A stretch of DNA of 64,000 nucleotides from Thermosulfurimonas sp. F29 (lineage in GTDB: Bacteria > Desulfobacterota > Thermodesulfobacteria > Thermodesulfobacteriales > Thermodesulfobacteriaceae), in assembly GCF_019688735.1 (NCBI RefSeq), contig NZ_JAIFYA010000003.1, forward strand, positions 310,001 to 374,000, in the 5' to 3' direction. Below the pieces are notes generated by a model. It had not been told where the DNA came from. It worked only from the letters and a program-made list of their open reading frames with translations, and made no database searches. Position numbers and translations under genes: made by a program. Positions 41,810 through 49,976 of the stretch are shown one piece after another (the first letter of the stretch is position 1; each line of letters begins with the position of its first letter).

Positions 41810-43444
41810 TCACATCCTTTCCGGGGCCGAGACCCCCAGGAGATTAAGTCCCGTGGCCAGCACCTGTTTCACCGCCCGGGCCAGGGCCAACCGGGCCCGG
41901 GAAAGCTCCCCGTCCTCGGAGATAAAGCGATGTTTGGTGTAGTAGTCGTGAAGAGCCGTGGCCAGATCCAGAAGAAAGTAAGTCAAACGGTGCGGCTCGA
42001 GGTTCTCGGCGGCTTCCTCGATCACCACCGGGAAGGCGTCCAGGAGCTTCAGAAGCCGGAAGTCCTCGGTGGTGTCAAGCCGGTGAGCGGGTACCCCCTC
42101 AGGAGAGGGCAGAGAAAGCCCCACCTCCTCGGCCTTCCGGAAGACACTCGCCAGCCTGGCGTGGGCGTACTGCACATAATAGACCGGATTCTCGCTGCTC
42201 TGGCTCTTCACCAGTTCCACATCGAAGTCAAGGGGGGCGTCACACTTGCGGGTGAGGAAGGTGAACCGTACCGCATCCCGGCCCACCTCGTCCACGAGCT
42301 CCCGCAGGGTCACGAACTCCCCGGCCCGGGTGGACATGCTCTTTAACTCACCCCCCTCGATCAGGTTGACCATCTGAATGAGCAGCACCCGCAGTCTTCC
42401 CGGATCTATCCCCAGGGCCGAGAGCACGGCCCTGAGCCGGGGCACATAACCGTGATGATCTGCCCCCCACACATCCACCACCACATCAAAACCCCTTTTC
42501 AAAAACTTCTCCCGGTGATATGCGATGTCGGAGGCGAAATAGGTAGGCTCACCGCTGGCCCGGCGCACCACCCGATCCTTCTCGTCCCCGAAGGCCGAGG
42601 CCCGGAACCAGAGGGCTCCGTCCTTCTCGTAGAGGTGACCCGCCGCGGAAAGGGCGGAGAGGGCCTCCTCCACCTCGCCCTTCTCGTAAAGTTTCCTCTC
42701 GGAGTACCACACATCGTAGGTGACCCCGAAGTCCTCAAGATCCCGCTTTATCTCGTCGAGGATCTCCCTGAGGGCGAATTCCCGGCAAAGGGCCAGGGCC
42801 TCCTCCTCGGGCCGATCCAGCAGATCCGGCTCCCGTTCGAGGAGCCGCCGGGCCAGGTCCTTTATGTATTCCCCCCGGTAGTGATCCTCGGGGAAGGCGA
42901 CTTTCTCCCCGGAGAGTTCCCGCGCCCGGAGCCACACCGAGCGCCCCAGGATGTCCATCTGACGGCCCCGGTCGTTTATGTAGTATTCCCTTACCACCTC
43001 GAACCCGGCAAAGGAGAGGAGGCGGGCGAGTGTATCCCCCACCGCGGCTCCGCGGCCGTGACCTATGTGAAGAGGCCCGGTGGGGTTGGCGGAAACGAAC
43101 TCCACCTGGACCCGGCGACCGGCCCCCAGGTCGCTCCGCCCGTAATCTTTTCCCTCCGAAAGGACGCGGGCCACCACCGACTGCCAGTAAGCCGGGGCCA
43201 CCCAGAAGTTTACGAATCCCGGACCCGCCACCTCCACCCGGGAAAAGAGGTCGGTCCTCGCGGAGAGCCTTTCCGCAAGCTCCTGCGCCACCTCCCGCGG
43301 AGGCCTGCCCAGCCGTCCGGAAGCCACCAGAGCCGCGTTGGTGGCGTAATCCCCGAGCTCCTCCCGCGGCGGAGCCTCCACCTTAAAGGATACACCCTCC
43401 GGGAGATACCTACTCAGTTCCGCCCTGATCCTCTTTACGATCAT
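41810..43444 (-). CDS. argS: Arginine--tRNA ligase
   Basis: 544 residues. N-terminal Add1 domain (EELGDYATNAALVASGRLGR), class I HIGH-type motif in ANPTGPLHIGHGRGAAVGD near residue 118, KMSK-like LKSMSTRAGEFVTLRELVD, and the DALR C-terminal domain (QYAHARLASVFRKAEE onward). The start lies inside the small 4-Cys gene, overlapping it by 35 bases. Confidence 0.97.
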   Translation of the reverse strand: MIVKRIRAELSRYLPEGVSFKVEAPPREELGDYATNAALVASGRLGRPPREVAQELAERLSARTDLFSRVEVAGPGFVNFWVAPAYWQSVVARVLSEGKDYGRSDLGAGRRVQVEFVSANPTGPLHIGHGRGAAVGDTLARLLSFAGFEVVREYYINDRGRQMDILGRSVWLRARELSGEKVAFPEDHYRGEYIKDLARRLLEREPDLLDRPEEEALALCREFALREILDEIKRDLEDFGVTYDVWYSERKLYEKGEVEEALSALSAAGHLYEKDGALWFRASAFGDEKDRVVRRASGEPTYFASDIAYHREKFLKRGFDVVVDVWGADHHGYVPRLRAVLSALGIDPGRLRVLLIQMVNLIEGGELKSMSTRAGEFVTLRELVDEVGRDAVRFTFLTRKCDAPLDFDVELVKSQSSENPVYYVQYAHARLASVFRKAEEVGLSLPSPEGVPAHRLDTTEDFRLLKLLDAFPVVIEEAAENLEPHRLTYFLLDLATALHDYYTKHRFISEDGELSRARLALARAVKQVLATGLNLLGVSAPERM

Positions 43445-43589
43445 CGTCCTCCTCGCGCCTGAGCGTCACATCGGGACTGAAGTCCGGACACTTTACGGGT
43501 TGGGTGTTGTCGAAGGAGAAGCGCTTGGTGCAGTGCTCCCTCCAGGCGCACCGGGAACAGAGGACCGGCTCGTTCTCCATCCCCCTCAT
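43410..43589 (-). CDS. Small four-cysteine protein (zinc-ribbon-like)
   Basis: 59 residues, easy to miss: MRGMENEPVLCSRCAWREHC followed by TKRFSFDN, VKCPDFSPDVTLRREEDD. The spacing CX2CX5C...C suggests a metal site. The first ATG overlaps the cooT stop by 4 bases, and the C-terminal acidic tail overlaps argS by 35 bases. Position and codon use support it as real. Such short Cys proteins before argS may be shared among relatives; I do not know a function. Confidence 0.7.
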   Translation of the reverse strand: MRGMENEPVLCSRCAWREHCTKRFSFDNTQPVKCPDFSPDVTLRREEDDDRKEDQGGTE

Positions 43590-43777
43590 GATTCCTCCTC
43601 CACTACCACCACATGCTTCATGAAGTCTATCTCTTTAAGGCGGCCGCGAATCCTCCTGGGCTCCTCGAAAAAGGCCCTGAGCACCACTCCGTCCGGCTGG
43701 ACCTCAAGGCCCACCACATCGCGCATGACCTCTTCTTCCTCCTCCCCGCGCCTCACGATCACCCGGGCCTGACACAT
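43586..43777 (-). CDS. CooT-family nickel-binding protein
   Basis: 63 residues: MCQARVIVRRGEEEEEVMRD, then VVGLEVQPDGVVLRAFFEEP and a last strand HVVVVEEES. CooT proteins are small beta-barrel dimers that bind one Ni ion through Cys2 and neighbouring backbone at the dimer interface. The MC start and the length fit. No CO dehydrogenase is in the window, so its client is unknown. Confidence 0.82.
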   Translation of the reverse strand: MCQARVIVRRGEEEEEVMRDVVGLEVQPDGVVLRAFFEEPRRIRGRLKEIDFMKHVVVVEEES

Positions 43778-43860
43778 GATCTCCTCTCCTCCCGAAAAAT
43801 TACTCCTTAAAACACTAAATCCTATTCCCCCTCCTGTCCACGCCCTCCCGAAAAAAGATT

Positions 43861-44613
43861 CTATTGGGAAGGGGGCAACAGGAAGGGACGGAGTTCGCCG
43901 GGGTCCATCTTAAGGGAGGGGAAGTAGTCGGGGAGGGGGGCGTGTAGAAAGAGGGGGGTTCTTCTTACGGGATGGAGGAGACCCAGGGCCAGGGCGTGCA
44001 GCAGAATGGCCCGGCCCCCGGCCACCCGTTTTGCGGAACCGTAACGCCGGTCCCCCCGGACCGGATGTCCCTCGTGGGCCAGTTGCGCGCGGAGTTGATG
44101 CTTGCGTCCGGTCTCGGGGAAAAGAAGAAGGGCGGTCCAGTCCGGCCCCCGCTCAAGCACCCGGAAACCGGTAAGGGCCTCCCGGAAGCCCGGGGCCGGT
44201 CTCCCGGAGACCAGCGTTCGTCCCCGGGTTTCGTCCCAGCGCAGGTAATGCCGGAGCACCCCGGCCTCAAGAGGGAAACTCCCCTCCACCACGGCGAGAT
44301 AGGCCTTGCGGATCTCTCCCTCCCGGAAGGCCCGGGCCAGACGGGCCGCGGCCTTGGAGGTGCGGGCAAGAAGTACCACCCCTGAAGTGACCCGATCCAG
44401 CCGGTGCACCAGGCCCAGGTAAACCCGCCCGGGCCTGGCGTAGCGTCGGCGCAGGTATTCCCGGGCCCGGGAAAGCAGGGTCTCGTCCCCGGTGCGATCT
44501 CCCTGCACCAGAAGCCCCCCGGGCTTGCAAACCGCAAGCAGGTGATTGTCCTCGTGGAGGACGAAAAGGCCATCCTTGACACTCCCGGGGGGCTGCACCA
44601 TACTTTTAGCCAT
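43861..44613 (-). CDS. RluA-family RNA pseudouridine synthase
   Basis: 250 residues. Catalytic motif VHRLDRVTSGVVLLARTSKA with the essential Asp near residue 72, then KAYLAVVEGSF and PETGRKHQLRAQLAHEGHPV, as in RluA/RluC-type enzymes. There is no S4 domain. Target could be rRNA or tRNA. Its ATG at 44611-44613 overlaps the ATG of the divergent lapA (44612-44614). GAGG lies 9 bases upstream. Confidence 0.93.
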   Translation of the reverse strand: MAKSMVQPPGSVKDGLFVLHEDNHLLAVCKPGGLLVQGDRTGDETLLSRAREYLRRRYARPGRVYLGLVHRLDRVTSGVVLLARTSKAAARLARAFREGEIRKAYLAVVEGSFPLEAGVLRHYLRWDETRGRTLVSGRPAPGFREALTGFRVLERGPDWTALLLFPETGRKHQLRAQLAHEGHPVRGDRRYGSAKRVAGGRAILLHALALGLLHPVRRTPLFLHAPLPDYFPSLKMDPGELRPFLLPPSQ

Positions 44614-44908
44614 GGAATTTTACCTCATTTTAGCCGCCCTCCTCGGGGTCCTCATCGCGGCCTTCGCCATCCAGAACGCGGCCCCGGTGGCGGTTAAGTT
44701 CCTGGTCTGGCAGTTCGAAAGCTCCCTCGCGGTGGTGGTCATCCTCTCGCTTCTTTCGGGGATGATCCTGATCTTTCTCATCTCCCTTCCCGGAAGACTC
44801 AAGCGCCGCAAGGAGCTTTACGACCGTGATCGGCGCATACAGGAACTCGAAAGGAGACTCGCCGAGCTGGAAAAGATCCATTCCTCCGGAGAAAACGCCC
44901 CCGCATGA
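44612..44908 (+). CDS. LapA-family (DUF1049) inner-membrane protein
   Basis: 98 residues with two transmembrane segments (about 3-20 and 35-60) joined by IQNAAPVAVKFLVWQFESSL, and then a charged coiled coil. This is the LapA_dom pattern (IQN...V.V.FL.W). In E. coli LapA works with LapB in LPS assembly control. The start codon overlaps that of the divergent pseudouridine synthase, and no good ribosome site is seen. It overlaps the next gene by 4 bases. Confidence 0.88.
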   Translation: MEFYLILAALLGVLIAAFAIQNAAPVAVKFLVWQFESSLAVVVILSLLSGMILIFLISLPGRLKRRKELYDRDRRIQELERRLAELEKIHSSGENAPA

Positions 44909-45669
44909 GTGCGGCCTTTGTCCCCGTAAAACCCGATTACGCCTATCCGGAAAAGAGGGAACTCCTCGAGGCCCTCTACGACTTCGTGGAGGAGGAGGCG
45001 GCCCGGTTCGAATTCGTGTGCCGCAGGGGTTGTTCGCACTGCTGCACCACCCATCTCTGGCTCACCTCGCTAGAGGCCCGCTATCTGCGCGAGACCCTCG
45101 CCCCGGAGCTTGAGGAGCGTCTCCTCAGCCTTTCCCCTTATCCCCGTCCCGGTAGCACCCCTAACACCATGGCCCTCTTCCTGATGCGGGGAAAAGATCC
45201 GCCTCCGGATTACCCCGCGGAGGTAAAACCCTGTCCTCTTCTCACCGACGAGGGCCTTTGCGCCGTCTATCCCCGGCGCCCCCTCACCTGCCGTCTGATG
45301 TTCTCCCTCAGACCCTGTGCGGAGAACGGAGAGGCGGAGGTGCCCCCGGATTTTCTGGGACTCTCGAGCCTCCTCTTTCAGCTCGTGGAGGAGGTGGATG
45401 TGGGCGGGGTGTACGGGCACCTGAGTGATCAGGTCCGTTTTCTCCGGGATCTCGAGGCCGGAACGGAGGAGGTGCCGGAATGGCTTCTGGGCAATCGCGA
45501 GGCCCCGGATCTGGCCTATTCCCCGGAGGAGGAATATCTGCGCGGCGCCCTCTCCCGGCTCTATCGCCGAAAACTCCCCTCGGGGAAGACCTTCAAGGAG
45601 CTTCTCGACGAAATCAAGGAGGGTTTCGGCCCTCGCGAGGCCCTTTCCTTTCTCGATGAAATCCTCTGA
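44905..45669 (+). CDS. YkgJ-family Cys-cluster protein (Zn/Fe-chelating)
   Basis: 254 residues. Cys pattern FVCRRGCSHCCTTHLWLTSL, then KPCPLLTDEGLCAVYPRRPL and TCRLMFSLRPC, as in the CxxCxxCC (UPF0153/YkgJ) family thought to bind zinc or iron. The C-terminal half is helical and has no known motif. It is translationally coupled to lapA and overlaps the phosphatase gene by 14 bases. Confidence 0.85.
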   Translation: MSAAFVPVKPDYAYPEKRELLEALYDFVEEEAARFEFVCRRGCSHCCTTHLWLTSLEARYLRETLAPELEERLLSLSPYPRPGSTPNTMALFLMRGKDPPPDYPAEVKPCPLLTDEGLCAVYPRRPLTCRLMFSLRPCAENGEAEVPPDFLGLSSLLFQLVEEVDVGGVYGHLSDQVRFLRDLEAGTEEVPEWLLGNREAPDLAYSPEEEYLRGALSRLYRRKLPSGKTFKELLDEIKEGFGPREALSFLDEIL

Positions 45670-46324
45670 GCCCCTCTATCTTCTCCTCCTGCGCCACGAG
45701 GAAACCGTAAACCCCCGGGGGGTGCTTTACGGCCAGGAGGATGTACCCCTTTCCGAGTCGGGACGCACCCGGACCCGGGCCCTGGTTGAACGCCTGGCCC
45801 GTCTTCCCGTGCGGGCGGTGTACGGAAGCGATCTTTCCCGCTGCGCCTACGGAGCCCGGCTGCTCAGCGAAAGAACCGGGGCTCCCCTTATCCTGAATGC
45901 CCTCTTCCGGGAAATCCACTTCGGACGGTGGACGGGCAAGACCTTTGCGGAGCTTCTGGAAATACCGGAGTTCCGCCGACGCCTCGCCGACCCCGAAACC
46001 ATAAGTCCCCCGGGAGGGGAAAGCCTCCGGGATCTATCCCTTCGCGCCGGAAAGGCCCTGGATCTCATCCTCCGCCGGCATCCCGGAGGGCTGGTGGTGG
46101 TCTTTGCCCACGGTGGATTCAACCGGGCCCTGGTGTGCCGGGTCTTCGACATACCCCTGCGGCGCTTCTTCTCCCTGGAACAGCGCCCGGGGGCCCTCAA
46201 CCTGCTGGTCTTCTTCCCGGAGGGCGAGCCGGTGCTGGCCCTATTTAACGCCCCTTCCGAGGTGGATCTCCCCGCCCTCCTGGAGTATTATGGAAGCGGT
46301 GCGGGACCTCATCGCCAACCTTAA
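45656..46324 (+). CDS. Histidine phosphatase family protein
   Basis: 222 residues from the ATG at 45656. LLLLRHEETVNPRGVLYGQ contains the RHE catalytic site. Next come YGSDLSRCAYGARLLSERTG, EIHFGRWTGKTFAELL and VVFAHGGFNRALVCRVF with the second His. This matches the phosphoglycerate-mutase-like/CobC group, but the substrate is not clear. It overlaps the Cys-cluster gene by 14 bases and the histidine kinase by 35. Confidence 0.88.
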   Translation: MKSSEPLYLLLLRHEETVNPRGVLYGQEDVPLSESGRTRTRALVERLARLPVRAVYGSDLSRCAYGARLLSERTGAPLILNALFREIHFGRWTGKTFAELLEIPEFRRRLADPETISPPGGESLRDLSLRAGKALDLILRRHPGGLVVVFAHGGFNRALVCRVFDIPLRRFFSLEQRPGALNLLVFFPEGEPVLALFNAPSEVDLPALLEYYGSGAGPHRQP

Positions 46325-47249
46325 AGAAGCCGCCGCCCTCGTTCAGGGAGAAAACCTCGTCCTGGTAAACCAGTCCTTCCGAAGGCTTTTCGGGCTCAAG
46401 GGGTCCCTTCCCCCGGCCTCGGAACTAATGGCCCCCTTTCCCGAGGAGAGCGGCCGGTTCGAATCCAGAAGACTGGTCCCCCTGGAACCCCCCCTGTGGG
46501 TGACCGGCGTGAGAATACCCCTTAGCCCCGAAAGACACCTCCTGGTGCTCTGGGAAAAGGACCCCCCGGACGCAGACCGGGACAAGATCGAACTAATGGG
46601 GCGGCTCGCCGCCGAGATCGCCCACGAACTCAACAATCCCCTGGGAGGCATCCTTCTTTACGCCAACCTCCTCAAGGAGGACCTCCCCCCGGACAGTCCC
46701 CTGCGGGACCATGTGGAAAAGATCGTAAAGCTCGCCACCCGGGGCCGAATCATCGCCAAGACCGTCCTCAGCCTGGCCCATCCGGAAGAGGGTCCCCGGG
46801 AGGTGGTGGATCTGAACCACCTCCTCCGGGAGATGTACGACCTGGTCTCGGACTATCGGGTCCTGCGGCAGGTGGAGCCGGTGTGGGAGCTTGCGCCGGA
46901 ACCGATACGGACGAGGGGTGTGCGTTCCCAGCTGGAGCGGGTGATCTTGAACCTTCTCATCAACGCCGGAGAGGCCATGGAGGGCCGGGGGCGACTCTTT
47001 CTGCGCACCGGACGCAGGGGGCGGGAGGTCTTCTTCGAGATCCGGGACACCGGGCCGGGCATCCCCGAGGAGATCAAGGAGAGGATCTTCGAACCCTTTT
47101 TCACCACCAAGCGGCACGGCAAGGGCACCGGTCTTGGCCTTTCCATCTGCCACAGTATAGTTAATCGACACGGAGGACGCATCGAGGTGGAAAACCTAAC
47201 TCCCTGCGGAGCCCTTTTCCGGATCTGGCTTCCGGGGGCGGAGGAATGA
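46290..47249 (+). CDS. Soluble sensor histidine kinase (NtrB-like)
   Basis: 319 residues from the ATG at 46290 (MEAVRDLIANLKEAAALVQG). A short PAS-like region occupies about 1-100. The H-box is EIAHELNNPLGGILLYANLL; the N-box NLLINAGEAM, G1 DTGPGIPEEI and G2 GKGTGLGLSICHSIVNRHGG complete the kinase. No transmembrane segment is present, so it senses something inside the cell. Its stop overlaps the start of the response regulator by 4 bases. Confidence 0.92.
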   Translation: MEAVRDLIANLKEAAALVQGENLVLVNQSFRRLFGLKGSLPPASELMAPFPEESGRFESRRLVPLEPPLWVTGVRIPLSPERHLLVLWEKDPPDADRDKIELMGRLAAEIAHELNNPLGGILLYANLLKEDLPPDSPLRDHVEKIVKLATRGRIIAKTVLSLAHPEEGPREVVDLNHLLREMYDLVSDYRVLRQVEPVWELAPEPIRTRGVRSQLERVILNLLINAGEAMEGRGRLFLRTGRRGREVFFEIRDTGPGIPEEIKERIFEPFFTTKRHGKGTGLGLSICHSIVNRHGGRIEVENLTPCGALFRIWLPGAEE

Positions 47250-48598
47250 AAACCAGGGGACGGGTACTCCTCATAGACGACGACCCGGGTATTCGGGACG
47301 CGGGGTTTCAGGTGCTCTCCCGGGAGGGCTACGAGGTGGAGCTGGCCGGCACCGCGGAGGAGGCCCGGCGCCTGATCTCGGACTACGAGTTCGATGTGAT
47401 TCTTCTGGACCTAAAGCTTCCCGGGGCCGAGGGGCTGGAACTTCTCCGGGAGATCCGGGAGGAGGACCCCCAGAGCCAGGTGGTGGTGATCACCGCCTAC
47501 GGCACGGTGGAGGTGGCCGTTTCGGCCATGAAGCTCGGGGCGGCGGACTTTCTTCAGAAACCCTTCAGCCCCCAGGAATTGCGTCTTGCCGTGGCCAAGG
47601 CCCTGGAAAAAAAGCGCCTCACCCTGGAAAACCTTTACCTGCGGCAGACCCTTGAGGAACGGGTGGGACGGACGGAATTCATCGGAAGGAGTCCCGCCAT
47701 AAAACGGGTGCTCGAGAGGGCCGAGCTGGCCGCTCAGACCGACTCCACGGTGCTCCTTACCGGAGAGTCCGGCACCGGCAAGGGGCTGCTCGCCCGCAAG
47801 ATCCACGAGATGAGCCCCCGGCGGGAAGGTCCCTTCGTGGCCGTGGACTGCGGCACCCTGGTACCCACCCTCTTTGAGTCCGAACTCTTCGGCCATGTCA
47901 AGGGAGCCTTCACCGGGGCCACCTCCCACAAGGTGGGAAAGTTCGAACTGGCCCACGGAGGCACCATCTTTTTCGACGAGATCGGAAACATCTCCCCGGA
48001 CATCCAGGCCAAACTGCTCAAGGCCGTGGAGGAAAAGGAAATCTCCCCGGTGGGAAGCCACCGGATCGTCCGGGTGGATGTGCGCATCATCGCCGCCACC
48101 AACAAGGATCTGCGGGAGGAGGTGCGGGCCGGCCGCTTCCGGGAGGACCTCTACTTTCGTCTCAATGTGATCTCCATTCACCTCCCCCCCTTACGGGAAC
48201 GCAGGGAGGACATTCCCCTGCTTGCCGAGTACTTCCTCAAACGCTACGCCGAAAAGCACGGCAAACCCGTGCACGGAATCTCCCCGGAGGTGATCGAGGC
48301 CTTTCTCCGGTATTCCTGGCCGGGAAATGTGCGGGAGCTGGAGAACACCATCGAGAGGCTGGTGGTCTTTGCCCGGCGTCCGGTCATCGGACCGGAGGAC
48401 CTTTACTTCGCCGGATTCGAATCCGAGGGAGCGGAACCGGAGCCGGAGGAGGACCTCTCCCTGGAGGAGGTGGAAAAACGCCACATCCTGCGGGTGCTTC
48501 GGGCCTGTCAGGGGAACAAGACTCTGGCGGCACAGAAGCTGGGCATCGACCGCAAGACCCTCCGGGAGAAGCTCAAACGCTGGGGCCTAGCCGGATAA
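47246..48598 (+). CDS. Sigma-54-dependent response regulator (NtrC family)
   Basis: 450 residues. Receiver domain with phosphoacceptor Asp55 (VILLDLKLPGAEGLELL) and Lys in LQKPFSP; AAA+ domain with Walker A TGESGTGKGLLARKIHE, the sigma-54 contact loop GAFTGA, Walker B GGTIFFDEIG and R-finger region; C-terminal Fis-type helix-turn-helix (RACQGNKTLAAQKLGIDRKT). It is partnered with the kinase just upstream. Its 3' end overlaps the convergent WPLF-repeat gene by 26 bases. Targets are unknown. Confidence 0.95.
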   Translation: MKTRGRVLLIDDDPGIRDAGFQVLSREGYEVELAGTAEEARRLISDYEFDVILLDLKLPGAEGLELLREIREEDPQSQVVVITAYGTVEVAVSAMKLGAADFLQKPFSPQELRLAVAKALEKKRLTLENLYLRQTLEERVGRTEFIGRSPAIKRVLERAELAAQTDSTVLLTGESGTGKGLLARKIHEMSPRREGPFVAVDCGTLVPTLFESELFGHVKGAFTGATSHKVGKFELAHGGTIFFDEIGNISPDIQAKLLKAVEEKEISPVGSHRIVRVDVRIIAATNKDLREEVRAGRFREDLYFRLNVISIHLPPLRERREDIPLLAEYFLKRYAEKHGKPVHGISPEVIEAFLRYSWPGNVRELENTIERLVVFARRPVIGPEDLYFAGFESEGAEPEPEEDLSLEEVEKRHILRVLRACQGNKTLAAQKLGIDRKTLREKLKRWGLAG

Positions 48599-49976
48599 AC
48601 CACAGCAGACGGAGTCCGGTGCCGGAAGCGGTCCGGTAGATCCCCACGAGTCCGTCCAGGATCTCCAGGGCCCGTCCGCGGGGGGTGCGCCGGTAGGAAA
48701 GCAGGAAGGCCAGTTCCTGAACGCTCTCCCCGGCCCCGGTCTCGTAACGGTAAAGCCCCCACAGGAGCCGCACATAGCGTCGCCCGTCGGCGAACCGGTA
48801 CACCTCGAAGAGCCGCAGGAGGGGCCCCAGGTTGCGCTCAAGCCCCTCGTCGTAAAAGGGAAGCAGAGCCGGGAAGTAAAAGAGACTCTCCCCGGAGACG
48901 GTCCGCCGCCAGTGTACGAAAAGGGGCCAGACGCGCAGGAATCTCTCCCGTTCCCTTCCGTGACGCACGATCCGGCGATAGCTCGACAGAAGGAGAAACC
49001 GCCCTCCAACCTCCTCTTCCGGGCCGCGACGGAGCTCTTCCCCGAAAAAGAGGGGCCAGAGCACGAAGTTTGACCGATGATCCGGGGCCTCGCGGAAACC
49101 GAAAAGGGGCCAGAGACGAAACCCCCGGCGATCCTCTCCCCGCTGAATCTGGACGAAGGGCCAGGGAAAGTCCCACTGCTCGAAGTCCCCGTCTCTGCCC
49201 CGCACATGCTGAAAGAAGGGCCATAGGTAGATCCGCCGCCGGTAGGTGGGAGTCTCCTCCCGCACATAAAGGGGCCAGACCATGCGTTTCTCAAGCGTCG
49301 GCCGTCCCTCCGCGTAGCGGGTCTCCCAAATAAAGACGGGCCAGAGGAAAAAGCTCCGCCGGTACTCTCCCCTCTTCTCCCGGAAGCCCCAGAGGGGCCA
49401 GATCTTAAACCCCGAAAGGGTGGGGCCCCGGCTGTAGTTGAAGATGGGCCACAGGATGTTGGTGGATCGATCCCCGTCCACCGTGGCTCGGGAGTAAAGG
49501 GGCCAGAGCACGAAGCGTATCTCGTCGTATCCGAAGCGATCCCTCATGGTCCCGTAGATGGGGAATACCCCCCAGTAGCCCTCTCCCTCGGCGGTGCGCC
49601 CCCAGAAGACGGGAAAATAGGTGTGGCTTGAGGCCGGGGTGCCCTCTTTTTCCTCGGTCTCCCAGTCGTAGGAGAAAAGGGGCACGAGGCGAAGGTGCCG
49701 CCAGGTGCCCTCGGCATGATAGTGTCCCAGAGGGGAAAGAAAGTAGAGGTCCCGCTCGCCGGAATCCCTGCGGTTCACCCAGGAGACCAGGGGCCGCAGG
49801 GAGACCGAGGACTCCCTGCCGTTACGGTAGCGGTAGAAGAGAGGCCCCAGGGCCTCCAGGCGTTCCACCCCGGGGCTTCGGGCGTAAAAGAAGAGGGGCC
49901 AGAGGTTGACCCGGCTCTCGCCGGCGAGAGCCACCCCCGTCCACAGAAGGAGCCAGACCAGGGCTACGCGTCGCAT
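48573..49976 (-). CDS. Exported WPLF-repeat protein, unknown family
   Basis: 467 residues. A signal peptide (MRRVALVWLLLWTGVALA) is followed by about twenty short repeats of the type LWPLF/LWPLY/VFPIY/IWPLW, spaced roughly 15-25 residues, each a hydrophobic strand followed by a charged turn rich in Arg and Glu. This suggests a large beta structure, perhaps a barrel or solenoid, in the periplasm or outer membrane. Its ATG overlaps the mlaD stop, which ties it to phospholipid transport. I know of no named domain for it. Confidence 0.75.
   Translation of the reverse strand: MRRVALVWLLLWTGVALAGESRVNLWPLFFYARSPGVERLEALGPLFYRYRNGRESSVSLRPLVSWVNRRDSGERDLYFLSPLGHYHAEGTWRHLRLVPLFSYDWETEEKEGTPASSHTYFPVFWGRTAEGEGYWGVFPIYGTMRDRFGYDEIRFVLWPLYSRATVDGDRSTNILWPIFNYSRGPTLSGFKIWPLWGFREKRGEYRRSFFLWPVFIWETRYAEGRPTLEKRMVWPLYVREETPTYRRRIYLWPFFQHVRGRDGDFEQWDFPWPFVQIQRGEDRRGFRLWPLFGFREAPDHRSNFVLWPLFFGEELRRGPEEEVGGRFLLLSSYRRIVRHGRERERFLRVWPLFVHWRRTVSGESLFYFPALLPFYDEGLERNLGPLLRLFEVYRFADGRRYVRLLWGLYRYETGAGESVQELAFLLSYRRTPRGRALEILDGLVGIYRTASGTGLRLLWFIRLGPSV

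Noticed and set aside
41446-41942. Plus-strand Pro/Arg-rich frames opposite the SPOR gene
   Set aside because: Low-complexity shadows of the Pro/Ala-rich linker coding region.
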